This document shows positions 51,014-58,678 of a DNA stretch of 64,000 nt, piece by piece. The notes beneath the pieces are model-generated. The model saw nothing but the letters and a program-made list of their open reading frames with translations. It had not been told where the DNA came from and did no database searches. Numbering within the stretch: position 1 is the first letter of the stretch; each line of letters starts with the position of its first letter. Source of the stretch: an uncultured Bacteroidia bacterium (GTDB taxonomy: Bacteria; Bacteroidota; Bacteroidia; Bacteroidales; UBA932); the NCBI GenBank assembly GCA_902762435.1, contig CACWOH010000002.1, forward strand, positions 1-64,000, given 5' to 3'. Made by a program: the position numbers and the translations under genes.

Positions 51014-52075
51014 ATGGTCGTGGAGAAGGACATCGTGGCGATTTCAATCCCTTTTTCAGCAGGAGTGGTCACGGCGGCCTTGTTGCCGCCCGGGGGCGAT
51101 GCGCCGTACTGGCTCGCCGCAGGCAGCTGCCTGGCGGCGGCGGGGCTGCTCGCGCTCGCCTGCGGGCGGGGCGGCCGCACCGGCGCCGTGCTGGCGCTCT
51201 TCTACTGCCTCGGCGTGTTCTGCCACGCCACCGCGCTGTGCGCCGGGCCCGCCCCCGGCCCGCGCGTTCCGGCGGACAGGGCCCTGCAGGGGCTGCTGCG
51301 CGCCATCGACGGGGCCGGCTTCGCCCACGCCGGCACGGCGGAACTGCTGAAGGCCCTGCTCGCCGGGCAGCGGAGCGGGATGGACCCGCAGACCGTCGCG
51401 GCCTTCCGGGCCGCGGGCGCCTCCCACATCCTGGCCCTGTCCGGACTGCACCTGGGCATCCTGTACGGCTTCCTGCAGGGGCTGCTCCGCCCCCTGGGGC
51501 ACAGCCGGGCGGCCACAGTGCTGCGCAGCGCCGCCTGCGTGTCCGCCGCGGCCTTCTACCTCGCCATGACCGGAGCCTCCCCCTCCCTCGTCCGGGCCTT
51601 CCTGTTCATCGTCTTCGGAGAGGCCGCCCGCCTGCTGCCGGGCCGGCGCCGGCGGAGCGTCAACGTATTCTGCGCCGCCCTGACGGTCCAGCTCGCCGTC
51701 AGCCCCACGGTGGTGGGCAGCCTGGGCTTCCAGCTCTCCTACCTCGCGATGCTCGGCATCGTACTGGTCTTCCCGCGCCTGGAAGCGTGGTATCCGGAGG
51801 GGCGCCGCCGGGACCCGGTCCGCCGCCTCTGGAGCGCCGTCGCGCTGACGGTCTCCTGCCAGGTCTTCACCGCCCCGCTCGTGTGGGTCCGCTTCCACAG
51901 CTTCCCGAAATACTTCCTGCTGACCAACCTGGGGGCGCTCCCCCTGACCGAGGGCTTCATCCTCTGCGCCCTGCCCGCCCTGCTGCCCGGCTGCCCGCAG
52001 GGCATAAAAAATCTGGCCGATACACTCGGCCAGACCCTGGTATTCTTCCTGGAAGCGATCGCTTCTATTCCGTGA
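51014..52075 (+). CDS. ComEC/Rec2-like membrane protein, competence domain only
   Basis: 353 aa from the ATG at 51014 (MVVEKDIVAISIPFSAGV); the frame upstream is leader. It carries the ComEC competence core: LLKALLAGQRSGMDPQTVAAFRAAGASHILALSGLHLGILYG, AFYLAMTGASPSLVRAFLF, and GSLGFQLSYLAMLGIVL, within ~8-9 hydrophobic helices. Full ComEC proteins also have an N-terminal DUF4131/OB region and a C-terminal metallo-beta-lactamase-like domain; both are missing here. It may still form a DNA-translocation channel or be a reduced form. Its 3' end overlaps the convergent FISUMP gene by 11 bases. Confidence 0.85.
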   Translation: MVVEKDIVAISIPFSAGVVTAALLPPGGDAPYWLAAGSCLAAAGLLALACGRGGRTGAVLALFYCLGVFCHATALCAGPAPGPRVPADRALQGLLRAIDGAGFAHAGTAELLKALLAGQRSGMDPQTVAAFRAAGASHILALSGLHLGILYGFLQGLLRPLGHSRAATVLRSAACVSAAAFYLAMTGASPSLVRAFLFIVFGEAARLLPGRRRRSVNVFCAALTVQLAVSPTVVGSLGFQLSYLAMLGIVLVFPRLEAWYPEGRRRDPVRRLWSAVALTVSCQVFTAPLVWVRFHSFPKYFLLTNLGALPLTEGFILCALPALLPGCPQGIKNLADTLGQTLVFFLEAIASIP

Positions 52076-53081
52076 TATCGCGCACGCAGCGCACCGAGGC
52101 AGCGAATTCCGTCTTGGACATCAGCCCGCGGAAGACGACGTCCTGTTTGTGGAAGAGGTAGCGGCATACCCCCAGGCCGTCGGCCTCGTCGGCGGTCCAG
52201 AACGCGGCATAGGCATAGAGCCCGTCGAAGGTGTAGTCCTTGCCGGACACGGTCGCATAGCCCACCGGGATGGCGGACAGGCCCAGCTGGTCGGTGATCT
52301 TCACCTCCCGCCAGTACTCCCACATCTTGGTGCCGTTGAAGTAGATGTCGCCCATCATCCGGCCGGCCAGGCCGGGCAGGTCCTGTTCCGCCCCGGCGGC
52401 TCCCGCCAGCGCCGCCCAGTCGGCGTCGGACGGCAGGCGCCAGCCTTCCGGGCAGGCCGTCTGCGCCTCTTCCCAGGTATAGTAGCGGCCGAAGATGTCG
52501 TTCAGCGCGGTGCAGTCCAGATAGGTGGCGCCGGCGCCTTCCCAGGCGAGGTTCTGACGCATCCAGGTCAGTCCCTCGGCGTCGGTGACGTAGTATTCCT
52601 TCCCGTCACGCCCGTCGGTGACCGGTTCGGAGCCTTTCTTGTCGAATTTCGTGATGGAACCGTTCCCGTCCAGGCCGGGGAGCACGACCGAGTAGGACAC
52701 GCTGAAGGTGGATGAGTTATAGTTGGAACTGGCCGGGGCGAAAGCGGTCAGCATCACCGTATTGGTGACGGCTTCATTCGGGGCGGTGACGGTGAAGTCG
52801 TGGTGGCGGATGACGCCGTCCGCGGTGACCAGGGTGTCATAGACGCCCTTGCCGGAATCCCGGAAACAGTATCCGATGGTGCCGCCGTCGTCGCGCTTCA
52901 TGTTCATCAGGGTGTCGATCGTGAAGGTCTTGGAAAAACCGGGCTCGACAAAGGGGGGCATGGACAGGATGATCCGCCCGTCCAGATAGGAATATTCGGT
53001 AGTATCGTCCTTCTTGCAGCCCTGGACGGACAGGAATCCGGCCAGCAGGGCGGCGAAGGCAAACCATCTGACTAACTTCAT
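52065..53081 (-). CDS. FISUMP-domain lipoprotein
   Basis: 338 aa from the ATG at 53081 (MKLVRWFAFAALLAGFLSVQGC). The lipobox Cys follows FLSVQG. Residues ~25-150 form a beta-rich region of unknown type. The C-terminal ~185 residues are the Fibrobacter succinogenes major paralogous domain: DGKEYYVTDAEGLTWMRQNLAWE, IFGRYYTWEEAQTACPEGWRLPSDADW, the YAYAAFWTADEA region, and SVRCVRD at the end. FISUMP domains are C-type-lectin-like surface modules of unknown ligand. A surface-exposed role is likely. Confidence 0.88.
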   Translation of the reverse strand: MKLVRWFAFAALLAGFLSVQGCKKDDTTEYSYLDGRIILSMPPFVEPGFSKTFTIDTLMNMKRDDGGTIGYCFRDSGKGVYDTLVTADGVIRHHDFTVTAPNEAVTNTVMLTAFAPASSNYNSSTFSVSYSVVLPGLDGNGSITKFDKKGSEPVTDGRDGKEYYVTDAEGLTWMRQNLAWEGAGATYLDCTALNDIFGRYYTWEEAQTACPEGWRLPSDADWAALAGAAGAEQDLPGLAGRMMGDIYFNGTKMWEYWREVKITDQLGLSAIPVGYATVSGKDYTFDGLYAYAAFWTADEADGLGVCRYLFHKQDVVFRGLMSKTEFAASVRCVRDITE

Positions 53082-53133
53082 ATTTTCTTCCGTTACAATT
53101 TGCAAAGATGCGCAAAAATGCGCGAAATTCCGC

Positions 53134-53141
53134 TAACTTTG
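53134..53141 (+). promoter_or_regulatory. -7 box of apbE
   Basis: TAACTTTG, 21 bases before the ATG at 53163; no clear -33. Confidence 0.5.
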
Positions 53142-53162
53142 TACAAATACTTTGCCGAAGCG

Positions 53163-54113
53163 ATGAATCCCAAACCATTTTTCCCCCTGCTCGCCGCCTT
53201 CTTCCTGCTCGCCGGATGCGCCCGGAACGGGTATGTCACCTTCTCCGGATACGCCCAGGGCGGCACCTACAGCGTCAAGGCGGACCTGACGGGGGTCGGC
53301 GTCCCGCACGAGGAAATCGGGGCGGCCATCGATTCCATCCTCACCGGCATCGACTTCAGCCTGTCCGGCTACAACAAGTCGTCCCTGCTGAGCCGCTACA
53401 ACGCCGGGGAAGACATCACCCCGGACCGGTATTTCACCGAGATCCGCGCCCTGTCGGAACGCTACAAGGCGGAGACCGGCGGCGCGTTCGACGTCGCCGC
53501 GGCCCCGCTGTTCGACATCTGGGGCTTCGGTTTCACCGCGGACAGCCTGCCCGACCCGCAGCGCGTGGCGGAGGCACTGGCCCTCTGCAAGGAGGAGAAA
53601 ACCCTGAACTTCAACGCTATAGCCCAAGGATACACCTGCGATGTCGTGGCGGGCTATCTCCACTCCCTCGGCGTGAAGGACATGCTGGTGGACATCGGGG
53701 AGATCTTCTGCGAAGGGCACAACCCCGCCGGCCGGGGCTGGACGATCGGGGTGGACAACCCGGTGGACGGCAACGACACGCCCGGCGCGGACATCCGGGG
53801 CGTCTGGGAGTCGGACGGCGGCGCCTGCGGCATCGTCACCTCCGGCAACTACCGCAAATTCTATGTCAGGGACGGGAAGAAATACGCCCACACCATCGAC
53901 CCCCGGACGGGCTATCCCGTGACGCACGGCCTGCTGAGCGCCACGGTCGTCGCCCCCACGGCCGCCGAGGCGGACGCCCTGGCGACGGCCTGCATGGTCC
54001 TCGGCCCCGAGGCGGCCCGGGAGCTGATCCTCTCCCGCCCGGAACTCGAAGGCTACCTGATCACCGGGGACGGGAGCTGGATGTCGGACGGCTTCGCCGC
54101 CCGGGCCCGGTAA
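53163..54113 (+). CDS. apbE: FAD:protein FMN transferase (ApbE), lipoprotein
   Basis: 316 aa from the ATG at 53163; the lipoprotein signal ends at FLLAGC. ApbE attaches FMN covalently to Thr in flavoproteins such as NqrB/C and RnfD/G. Motifs: GGTYSVK (FAD binding), DFSLSGYNKSSLLSRYNAG, ALSERYKAETGGAFDVAAAPL, FNAIAQGYTCDVVAGYL (the A-x-G-x-x-x-D motif), and YAHTIDPRTGYPV with Asp as metal ligand. No Nqr or Rnf genes are in the window, so its targets lie elsewhere. Confidence 0.93.
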   Translation: MNPKPFFPLLAAFFLLAGCARNGYVTFSGYAQGGTYSVKADLTGVGVPHEEIGAAIDSILTGIDFSLSGYNKSSLLSRYNAGEDITPDRYFTEIRALSERYKAETGGAFDVAAAPLFDIWGFGFTADSLPDPQRVAEALALCKEEKTLNFNAIAQGYTCDVVAGYLHSLGVKDMLVDIGEIFCEGHNPAGRGWTIGVDNPVDGNDTPGADIRGVWESDGGACGIVTSGNYRKFYVRDGKKYAHTIDPRTGYPVTHGLLSATVVAPTAAEADALATACMVLGPEAARELILSRPELEGYLITGDGSWMSDGFAARAR

Positions 54114-54134
54114 GGAGATTTCCGCGAAATTGAT

Positions 54135-54142
54135 TATATTTG
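54135..54142 (+). promoter_or_regulatory. -7 box of DUF4290-ftsK
   Basis: TATATTTG, 24 bases before the ATG at 54167. Confidence 0.55.
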
Positions 54143-54166
54143 CATTTTGTCACATTAACCGTATTT

Positions 54167-54841
54167 ATGGAACACAACGATATTTCCCAAGCACTGGACT
54201 ACAATACTTCCCGGGAGCGTCTCGCCATGCCCGAGTACGGCCGCAACGTACTCAGGATGGTGGACCAGCTCCGCGAGATTCCCGACCGCGCCAAGCGCAC
54301 CGAACAGGCCTACGCCGTGGTCAAGGTGATGGAACTGCTGAACCCGCAGGTGCACAGCCAGGAAAACTACGCGCACAAGCTCTGGGACCACCTTTACATG
54401 ATCGCCGGATACGACCTGGACGTGGATTCGCCCTGGCCCTGCCCGGTGGCGGAGGAGTTCACCACGGATCCCGTCCCCATCCCGATGAAAGGCTCCAAGA
54501 TCAAGGCCTTCCACTACGGGCGCAACATCGAGAGCATCATCAACCTGATCTGCGAGCAGCCCGAAGGCGAGGTGAAGACCGAACTGATCCGCTCGCTGGC
54601 CATCTACATGCGCCAGCAGTACCTGATCTGGAACAAGGACAGCGTGGCCGACGAGACCATTTTCGCCGATATCGAGAAGCTTTCCGGCGGCCGCATCCAG
54701 GTCCCCGAGGGCATCAGCCTCAGCAAGATCGCGGGCGACGCCAATTTCTCCCGCCCCGGCATGGGCATCAACGTGGGGCAGCCCGGCAGCCAGCGTAACA
54801 AGCAGCGCAAGAACTTCAAACGCTCCTACAAGAAGAAATGA
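54167..54841 (+). CDS. DUF4290 protein
   Basis: 224 aa from the ATG at 54167 (MEHNDISQALDYNTSRERLAMPEYGRNV). The N-terminal motif of the Bacteroidetes DUF4290 family is clear (YNTSRERLAMPEYGRN, EQAYAVVKVMELLNPQ, HKLWDHLYMIAGYDLDVDSPWPCP). The core is helical, and the protein ends in a very basic tail (QRNKQRKNFKRSYKKK). Its function is unknown. The stop overlaps the ftsK start (ATGA), so it is translationally coupled to the DNA translocase. Confidence 0.88.
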   Translation: MEHNDISQALDYNTSRERLAMPEYGRNVLRMVDQLREIPDRAKRTEQAYAVVKVMELLNPQVHSQENYAHKLWDHLYMIAGYDLDVDSPWPCPVAEEFTTDPVPIPMKGSKIKAFHYGRNIESIINLICEQPEGEVKTELIRSLAIYMRQQYLIWNKDSVADETIFADIEKLSGGRIQVPEGISLSKIAGDANFSRPGMGINVGQPGSQRNKQRKNFKRSYKKK

Positions 54842-57255
54842 GATTCAGAATCTGGAAATCCTGGGACGAAGAGGAACGGGCGGCGGCCGTGCGCATAGCG
54901 GGGCTGTGCGTCGCCGCGCTCACGCTCTTCATTTTCATTTCTACCTTCTCCTATCTTTTCCACTGGCGGGAGGACATGAGCCTGCTGGGCGACCCGGCCG
55001 CGATGGACGCGAGCCGCGCCGTGGGCAACGTCGCCGGCAAGCTCGGCTTCCGGACCGGCCACCTGCTGGTGTGCGACCTCTTCGGCCTGGGCAGCTTCTC
55101 GCTGCTCATCATCCTGGCGGCCGTCTCGGCGCGCCTGCTGGCGCACCGCTGGTTCAATTCCCTGGTGAAGACCACCCTCATCGCCCTGTTCGGCGCCTTC
55201 TTCACCTCGCTCGTGCTGGCTTTCGTCGGCAGGATCGCGGGGCTGCAGACGCTGTTCGGCGGCGGTCTCGGCGGCCGTTGCGGCGCCTCCGTGGTGCAGT
55301 GGAGCGAAAACCTCTTCGGCCCCATCGTCACGGGCCTGTTCATCGTTATCCTGATGGTGGCCTTCCTCTTCTTCGCTTCCAAGCGCTTCAACCGCTGGTT
55401 CGCCTCCATCGGCGTCAGGAAACCGAAGCCGGAACCGGAACCCGAGCCCGAACCGGAAGTGCCCGAAGAGCCCGTGCTGCCCGATCCCGTAGAAACGGAA
55501 CCGGTGGAGCCGGAACCCGCCGTCCAGCCCGAACCGGCCGTCGCGGCCCTCGCCGCGGAGCCGAAGAAGAAACCGGAAAAGAAACAGCCCGAGCCCGGCA
55601 CCGGAGATCAGGGAGGCGGGTTCGAGATCGTCCAGGACGAGGGGCTCGAAGCCGAGAACGTCGAGGACCTCAAGCCCATCGACAACCGCCTGGATCCGCC
55701 GGACGGCCTCCCGAAATACAAGTTCCCGTCCCTGGACCTGCTGGAGAGCTATTCCAGCGGCCGCCGGGAGGTGTCCACTGAGGAACTCACCCGCAACAAC
55801 AACAAGATCCGCGCGGCGCTGGCCAACTACAAGATCCAGGTCAACGACGTCAAGGCCATCGTGGGCCCGACCGTCACCCTCTACAAGGTCTACCCCGCCC
55901 CGGGCGTGAAGATCGCGGACATCAAGAAACTCCAGGAGGACATCGCCCTGTCGCTGAACGCCAAGGGCGTGCGCGTGATCACCCTGTCCGACGCGGTGGG
56001 CATCGAGGTGGCCAACGACTATTCCTCCATCGTCCCGCTGAAGGCGCTGCTCAACGACGACTCCTTCCGGAACAGCAAGGCGGACCTGCCCGTCGCCATC
56101 GGCTACACGATCACCCAGAAGGTGCGCGTGTTCGACCTCGCGGACGCCCCGCACCTGCTCATCGCGGGCGCGACCAAGCAGGGTAAGTCCGTGGGTCTCA
56201 ACGTCATCGTGTCCTCGCTGCTCTACAGCAAGCACCCTTCCGAGCTGAAGTTCGTCTTCATCGACCCGAAGATGGTCGAGTTCTCCGCCTACGGCCAGCT
56301 CCTGAAGCACTACCTCGCCGTGCTGCCCGACGCCGCGGACGAGGACGACGAGCGCGCCAACGCCATCGTCAAGAAGCCCAAGGACGCCGAGAAGATCCTC
56401 CGCTCGCTGTGCACCGAGATGGACGACCGTTACGAACTGCTGAGCAAGGCGGGCGTGAACAAGATCACCCTGTACAACGAGAAATACAAGGAGCGCAAGC
56501 TCCGCCCGGACCACGGGCACCGCTTCCTCCCCTACCTCGTGGTGGTGGTGGACGAGTACGCCGACCTCACGATGACCACCGGCGCCGCCCCGGAGGCGCG
56601 CGCCGCCTCCCGCAGCATCACCAATTCGATCATCCGCCTGGCCCAGAAGGGCCGTGCCGCGGGCCTGCACGTGATCCTTGCGACCCAGCGCCCGTCCGTG
56701 GACGTGATCTCCGGCATCATCAAGAGCAACTTCCCGATGCGCATCGCCTTCCGCGTGGCCTCCCGCGTGGACTCCACGACCATCCTCGACGCCCCGGGCG
56801 CCGAGAAACTGATCGGCCGCGGCGACATGCTCTTCTCTGCCGGCATCGAGTCCGAGCGCATCCAGTGCGGCTACATCAGCGGCGAGGAGATCGACGCCGT
56901 GACGGAGTTCATCGGCTCACAGACCGGCTACGGCCGCTGCTACAACACGCCTTATTACCTCCCGTCCCCCGAAGAGGCGGGGCCCGAGGGCGGCGAAGGC
57001 GGCGGCATGGTGGACATGGCCAAGATCGACGAGCGTTTCGAGGAAGCCGCGAAGATGGTGGTGATCAGCCAGCGCGGGTCCACCTCCGACCTGCAGCGCA
57101 AGCTCGGCATGGGGTACGCCAAGGCCGGGCGCGTGATGGATCAGTTGGAGGCCGCCGGCATCGTGGGACCGCAGGAGGGCTCGAAGCCCCGCCAGGTCCT
57201 CATCCCGGACCTCAACTCCCTGCAGCCCATCCTGGATTCCTTCCTGCACCGCTAG
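54838..57255 (+). CDS. ftsK: DNA translocase FtsK/SpoIIIE
   Basis: 805 aa. N-terminal membrane region with about four helices (~20-180), a Glu/Pro/Val-rich linker with PEPEPE repeats (~200-265), then the motor: an alpha domain, Walker A at GATKQGKSVGLNV (about residue 445), Walker B VVVVDEYADLTM, and the conserved LATQRPSVDVISG. The C-terminal gamma winged helix (LQRKLGMGYAKAGRVMDQLEAAGIVGP), which reads KOPS-type polar sequences, is present. It pumps chromosome ends through the division septum for dimer resolution. Confidence 0.96.
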   Translation: MRFRIWKSWDEEERAAAVRIAGLCVAALTLFIFISTFSYLFHWREDMSLLGDPAAMDASRAVGNVAGKLGFRTGHLLVCDLFGLGSFSLLIILAAVSARLLAHRWFNSLVKTTLIALFGAFFTSLVLAFVGRIAGLQTLFGGGLGGRCGASVVQWSENLFGPIVTGLFIVILMVAFLFFASKRFNRWFASIGVRKPKPEPEPEPEPEVPEEPVLPDPVETEPVEPEPAVQPEPAVAALAAEPKKKPEKKQPEPGTGDQGGGFEIVQDEGLEAENVEDLKPIDNRLDPPDGLPKYKFPSLDLLESYSSGRREVSTEELTRNNNKIRAALANYKIQVNDVKAIVGPTVTLYKVYPAPGVKIADIKKLQEDIALSLNAKGVRVITLSDAVGIEVANDYSSIVPLKALLNDDSFRNSKADLPVAIGYTITQKVRVFDLADAPHLLIAGATKQGKSVGLNVIVSSLLYSKHPSELKFVFIDPKMVEFSAYGQLLKHYLAVLPDAADEDDERANAIVKKPKDAEKILRSLCTEMDDRYELLSKAGVNKITLYNEKYKERKLRPDHGHRFLPYLVVVVDEYADLTMTTGAAPEARAASRSITNSIIRLAQKGRAAGLHVILATQRPSVDVISGIIKSNFPMRIAFRVASRVDSTTILDAPGAEKLIGRGDMLFSAGIESERIQCGYISGEEIDAVTEFIGSQTGYGRCYNTPYYLPSPEEAGPEGGEGGGMVDMAKIDERFEEAAKMVVISQRGSTSDLQRKLGMGYAKAGRVMDQLEAAGIVGPQEGSKPRQVLIPDLNSLQPILDSFLHR

Positions 57256-57280
57256 TATTTCTTTTGCGGACACTGCTTAC

Positions 57281-57301
57281 GGGCAGCGGCAGCCGCTGCC
57301 C
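57281..57301. terminator. Perfect palindrome between ftsK and the transglycosylase gene
   Basis: GGGCAGCGGC-A-GCCGCTGCCC, a 10-base-pair GC stem with a one-base centre between two converging genes. There is no T-run on either side, so termination is only probable. Confidence 0.45.
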
Positions 57302-57312
57302 GGTGCTAAGTT

Positions 57313-58206
57313 CTAATAAGTCGACGAGGGGATCGTAACCTGGTAGGTTTTGGCGGACTTGTTGGTCAGATGGTCGCTGCGGAGCCAGAGATTGGCTTCC
57401 TTCAGGAAGAAATAGGTGGTGCCGTGCTCCTCCGCGAAATCCGTGAAATTGGGAATGGGACCGCTGACGGAGACGGTCTCCTTCGGCGTCAGGACAGGAT
57501 AATAGTCGTCCTCTTCCAGGTGGAAGCCGAAGGCCTCGGGATTCTCGAAAAACATCTTGGCCACCAGGATGCGGAACATATAGCGGGATGTTTCTGTAAC
57601 GAGGAAAAGGTCCATCGCCCGCTTCTGCCGCTGGTCCGACAGGCGCTTGGAGATGCCGCCCTGGCCGGCGTTGTAGCTGGCCGCGACCGTCATCCAGTCC
57701 CCGAACTTGGCATACGCCTCCTTGAGGTACTTGCAGGCGGCCGTGGTCGCCTTCTCGATGTTGTAGCGCTCGTCCACCTCGTCCCCGACTTCCAGGCCGT
57801 ATCCGCGGCCGGTGGCCTTCATGAACTGCCACAGCCCGGCCGCGCCCGCCGTGGAGTAGGCCTTGGGATCCAGGTTGCTCTCGATGGCCATCAGGTACTT
57901 CAGGTCCTCGGGAATGCCGTTCTTCTTCAGGATGGGCACGACCTGCGAGAAGATGCGCCGGGAGCGCTTGAGCATCAGCAGGGAGTTCGTGTGGCCATAG
58001 GTGAAGGTAATCAGCTCCCGGTCCATCCGCTCATAGAGGTCGGGACGGTCGAAGCGGATGGTCTCGCCGGCGAATTCGATGAATTCCGGCACGTGGGGCG
58101 ACTGGAAATGGATGTCTTCCGGGATATAGACGTACTGCGCGCCGGCCCTGGCAGGCATCAGGATGCAGCAGGCCAGCAAGAGAAGGTGGGCTAACGGTCG
58201 GTTCAT
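57313..58206 (-). CDS. Lytic transglycosylase (SLT domain)
   Basis: 297 aa from the ATG at 58206 (MNRPLAHLLLLACCILMPARAGAQ), with a signal peptide. The SLT domain at ~90-215 has the catalytic Glu in MAIESNLDPKAYSTAGAAGLWQFM, then GRGYGLEVGDEVDERYNIEKATTAACKYL, DWMTVAASYNAGQGG and a conserved Tyr (SRYMFRILVAK). MltD-like, but no LysM repeats are found. It cleaves glycan strands to 1,6-anhydroMurNAc. It lies 19 bases after the LolA-like gene at the end of the addB-addA operon. Confidence 0.92.
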   Translation of the reverse strand: MNRPLAHLLLLACCILMPARAGAQYVYIPEDIHFQSPHVPEFIEFAGETIRFDRPDLYERMDRELITFTYGHTNSLLMLKRSRRIFSQVVPILKKNGIPEDLKYLMAIESNLDPKAYSTAGAAGLWQFMKATGRGYGLEVGDEVDERYNIEKATTAACKYLKEAYAKFGDWMTVAASYNAGQGGISKRLSDQRQKRAMDLFLVTETSRYMFRILVAKMFFENPEAFGFHLEEDDYYPVLTPKETVSVSGPIPNFTDFAEEHGTTYFFLKEANLWLRSDHLTNKSAKTYQVTIPSSTY

Positions 58207-58225
58207 GGCACAAAGATGCAAAAAA

Positions 58226-58678
58226 TCAGCGTAAATCCGTAACCACCCAGGAAGAATCCAGGGCGGAGACGTCGAATACGAAGACCGACAGGTCCTCGGA
58301 CAAAGGCTGATACTTCACCTCGGAGAGCTTCAGCTCCGTCAGGGAATCGCGGTAGGGCAGGAGTTCCTCCAGCCCGCCGGAGGTCTCGATGTACACCTCC
58401 TTCGACTGCGGGTCCACGGTCCAGCGGGTGGTGCCGTCGCAGTAGATTTCCATGCCGTTTCCGCTGGCACGGTAGCAATCCCCCTGAACGGTCAGGGTGC
58501 CGGACAGCTTCAGCGGGGTGTCCTGCGTGAAGGTGCAGTCGTAGTGCAGCGAGATGCGGTCGGTGCCCAGATGCGAGGCGATCTCGGCGACCTGCTGCGA
58601 GGAAAGCTGGGCGGCCGCCGTCAGGGGCAGCAGCAGGGCCAGCAGGGGCAGCAGGGGCAGTATCCATCTTTTCATCAT
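58226..58678 (-). CDS. LolA-like periplasmic protein, short
   Basis: 150 aa with a signal peptide (LLPLLALLLPLTAAAQ). The remainder is a LolA/LolB-like half-barrel: ISLHYDCTFTQDTPLKLSGTLTVQGDCYRASGNGMEIYCDGTTRWTVDPQSKEVYIE is the typical opening. It is shorter than usual LolA (~180-200 aa), ending soon after SVFVFDVSALDSSW, so it may not carry lipoproteins in the classical way. Its start overlaps the AddA-like stop (ATGA). In other Bacteroidales, lolA usually follows ftsK in the same direction as I recall; here the gene is on the opposite strand. Confidence 0.78.
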   Translation of the reverse strand: MMKRWILPLLPLLALLLPLTAAAQLSSQQVAEIASHLGTDRISLHYDCTFTQDTPLKLSGTLTVQGDCYRASGNGMEIYCDGTTRWTVDPQSKEVYIETSGGLEELLPYRDSLTELKLSEVKYQPLSEDLSVFVFDVSALDSSWVVTDLR

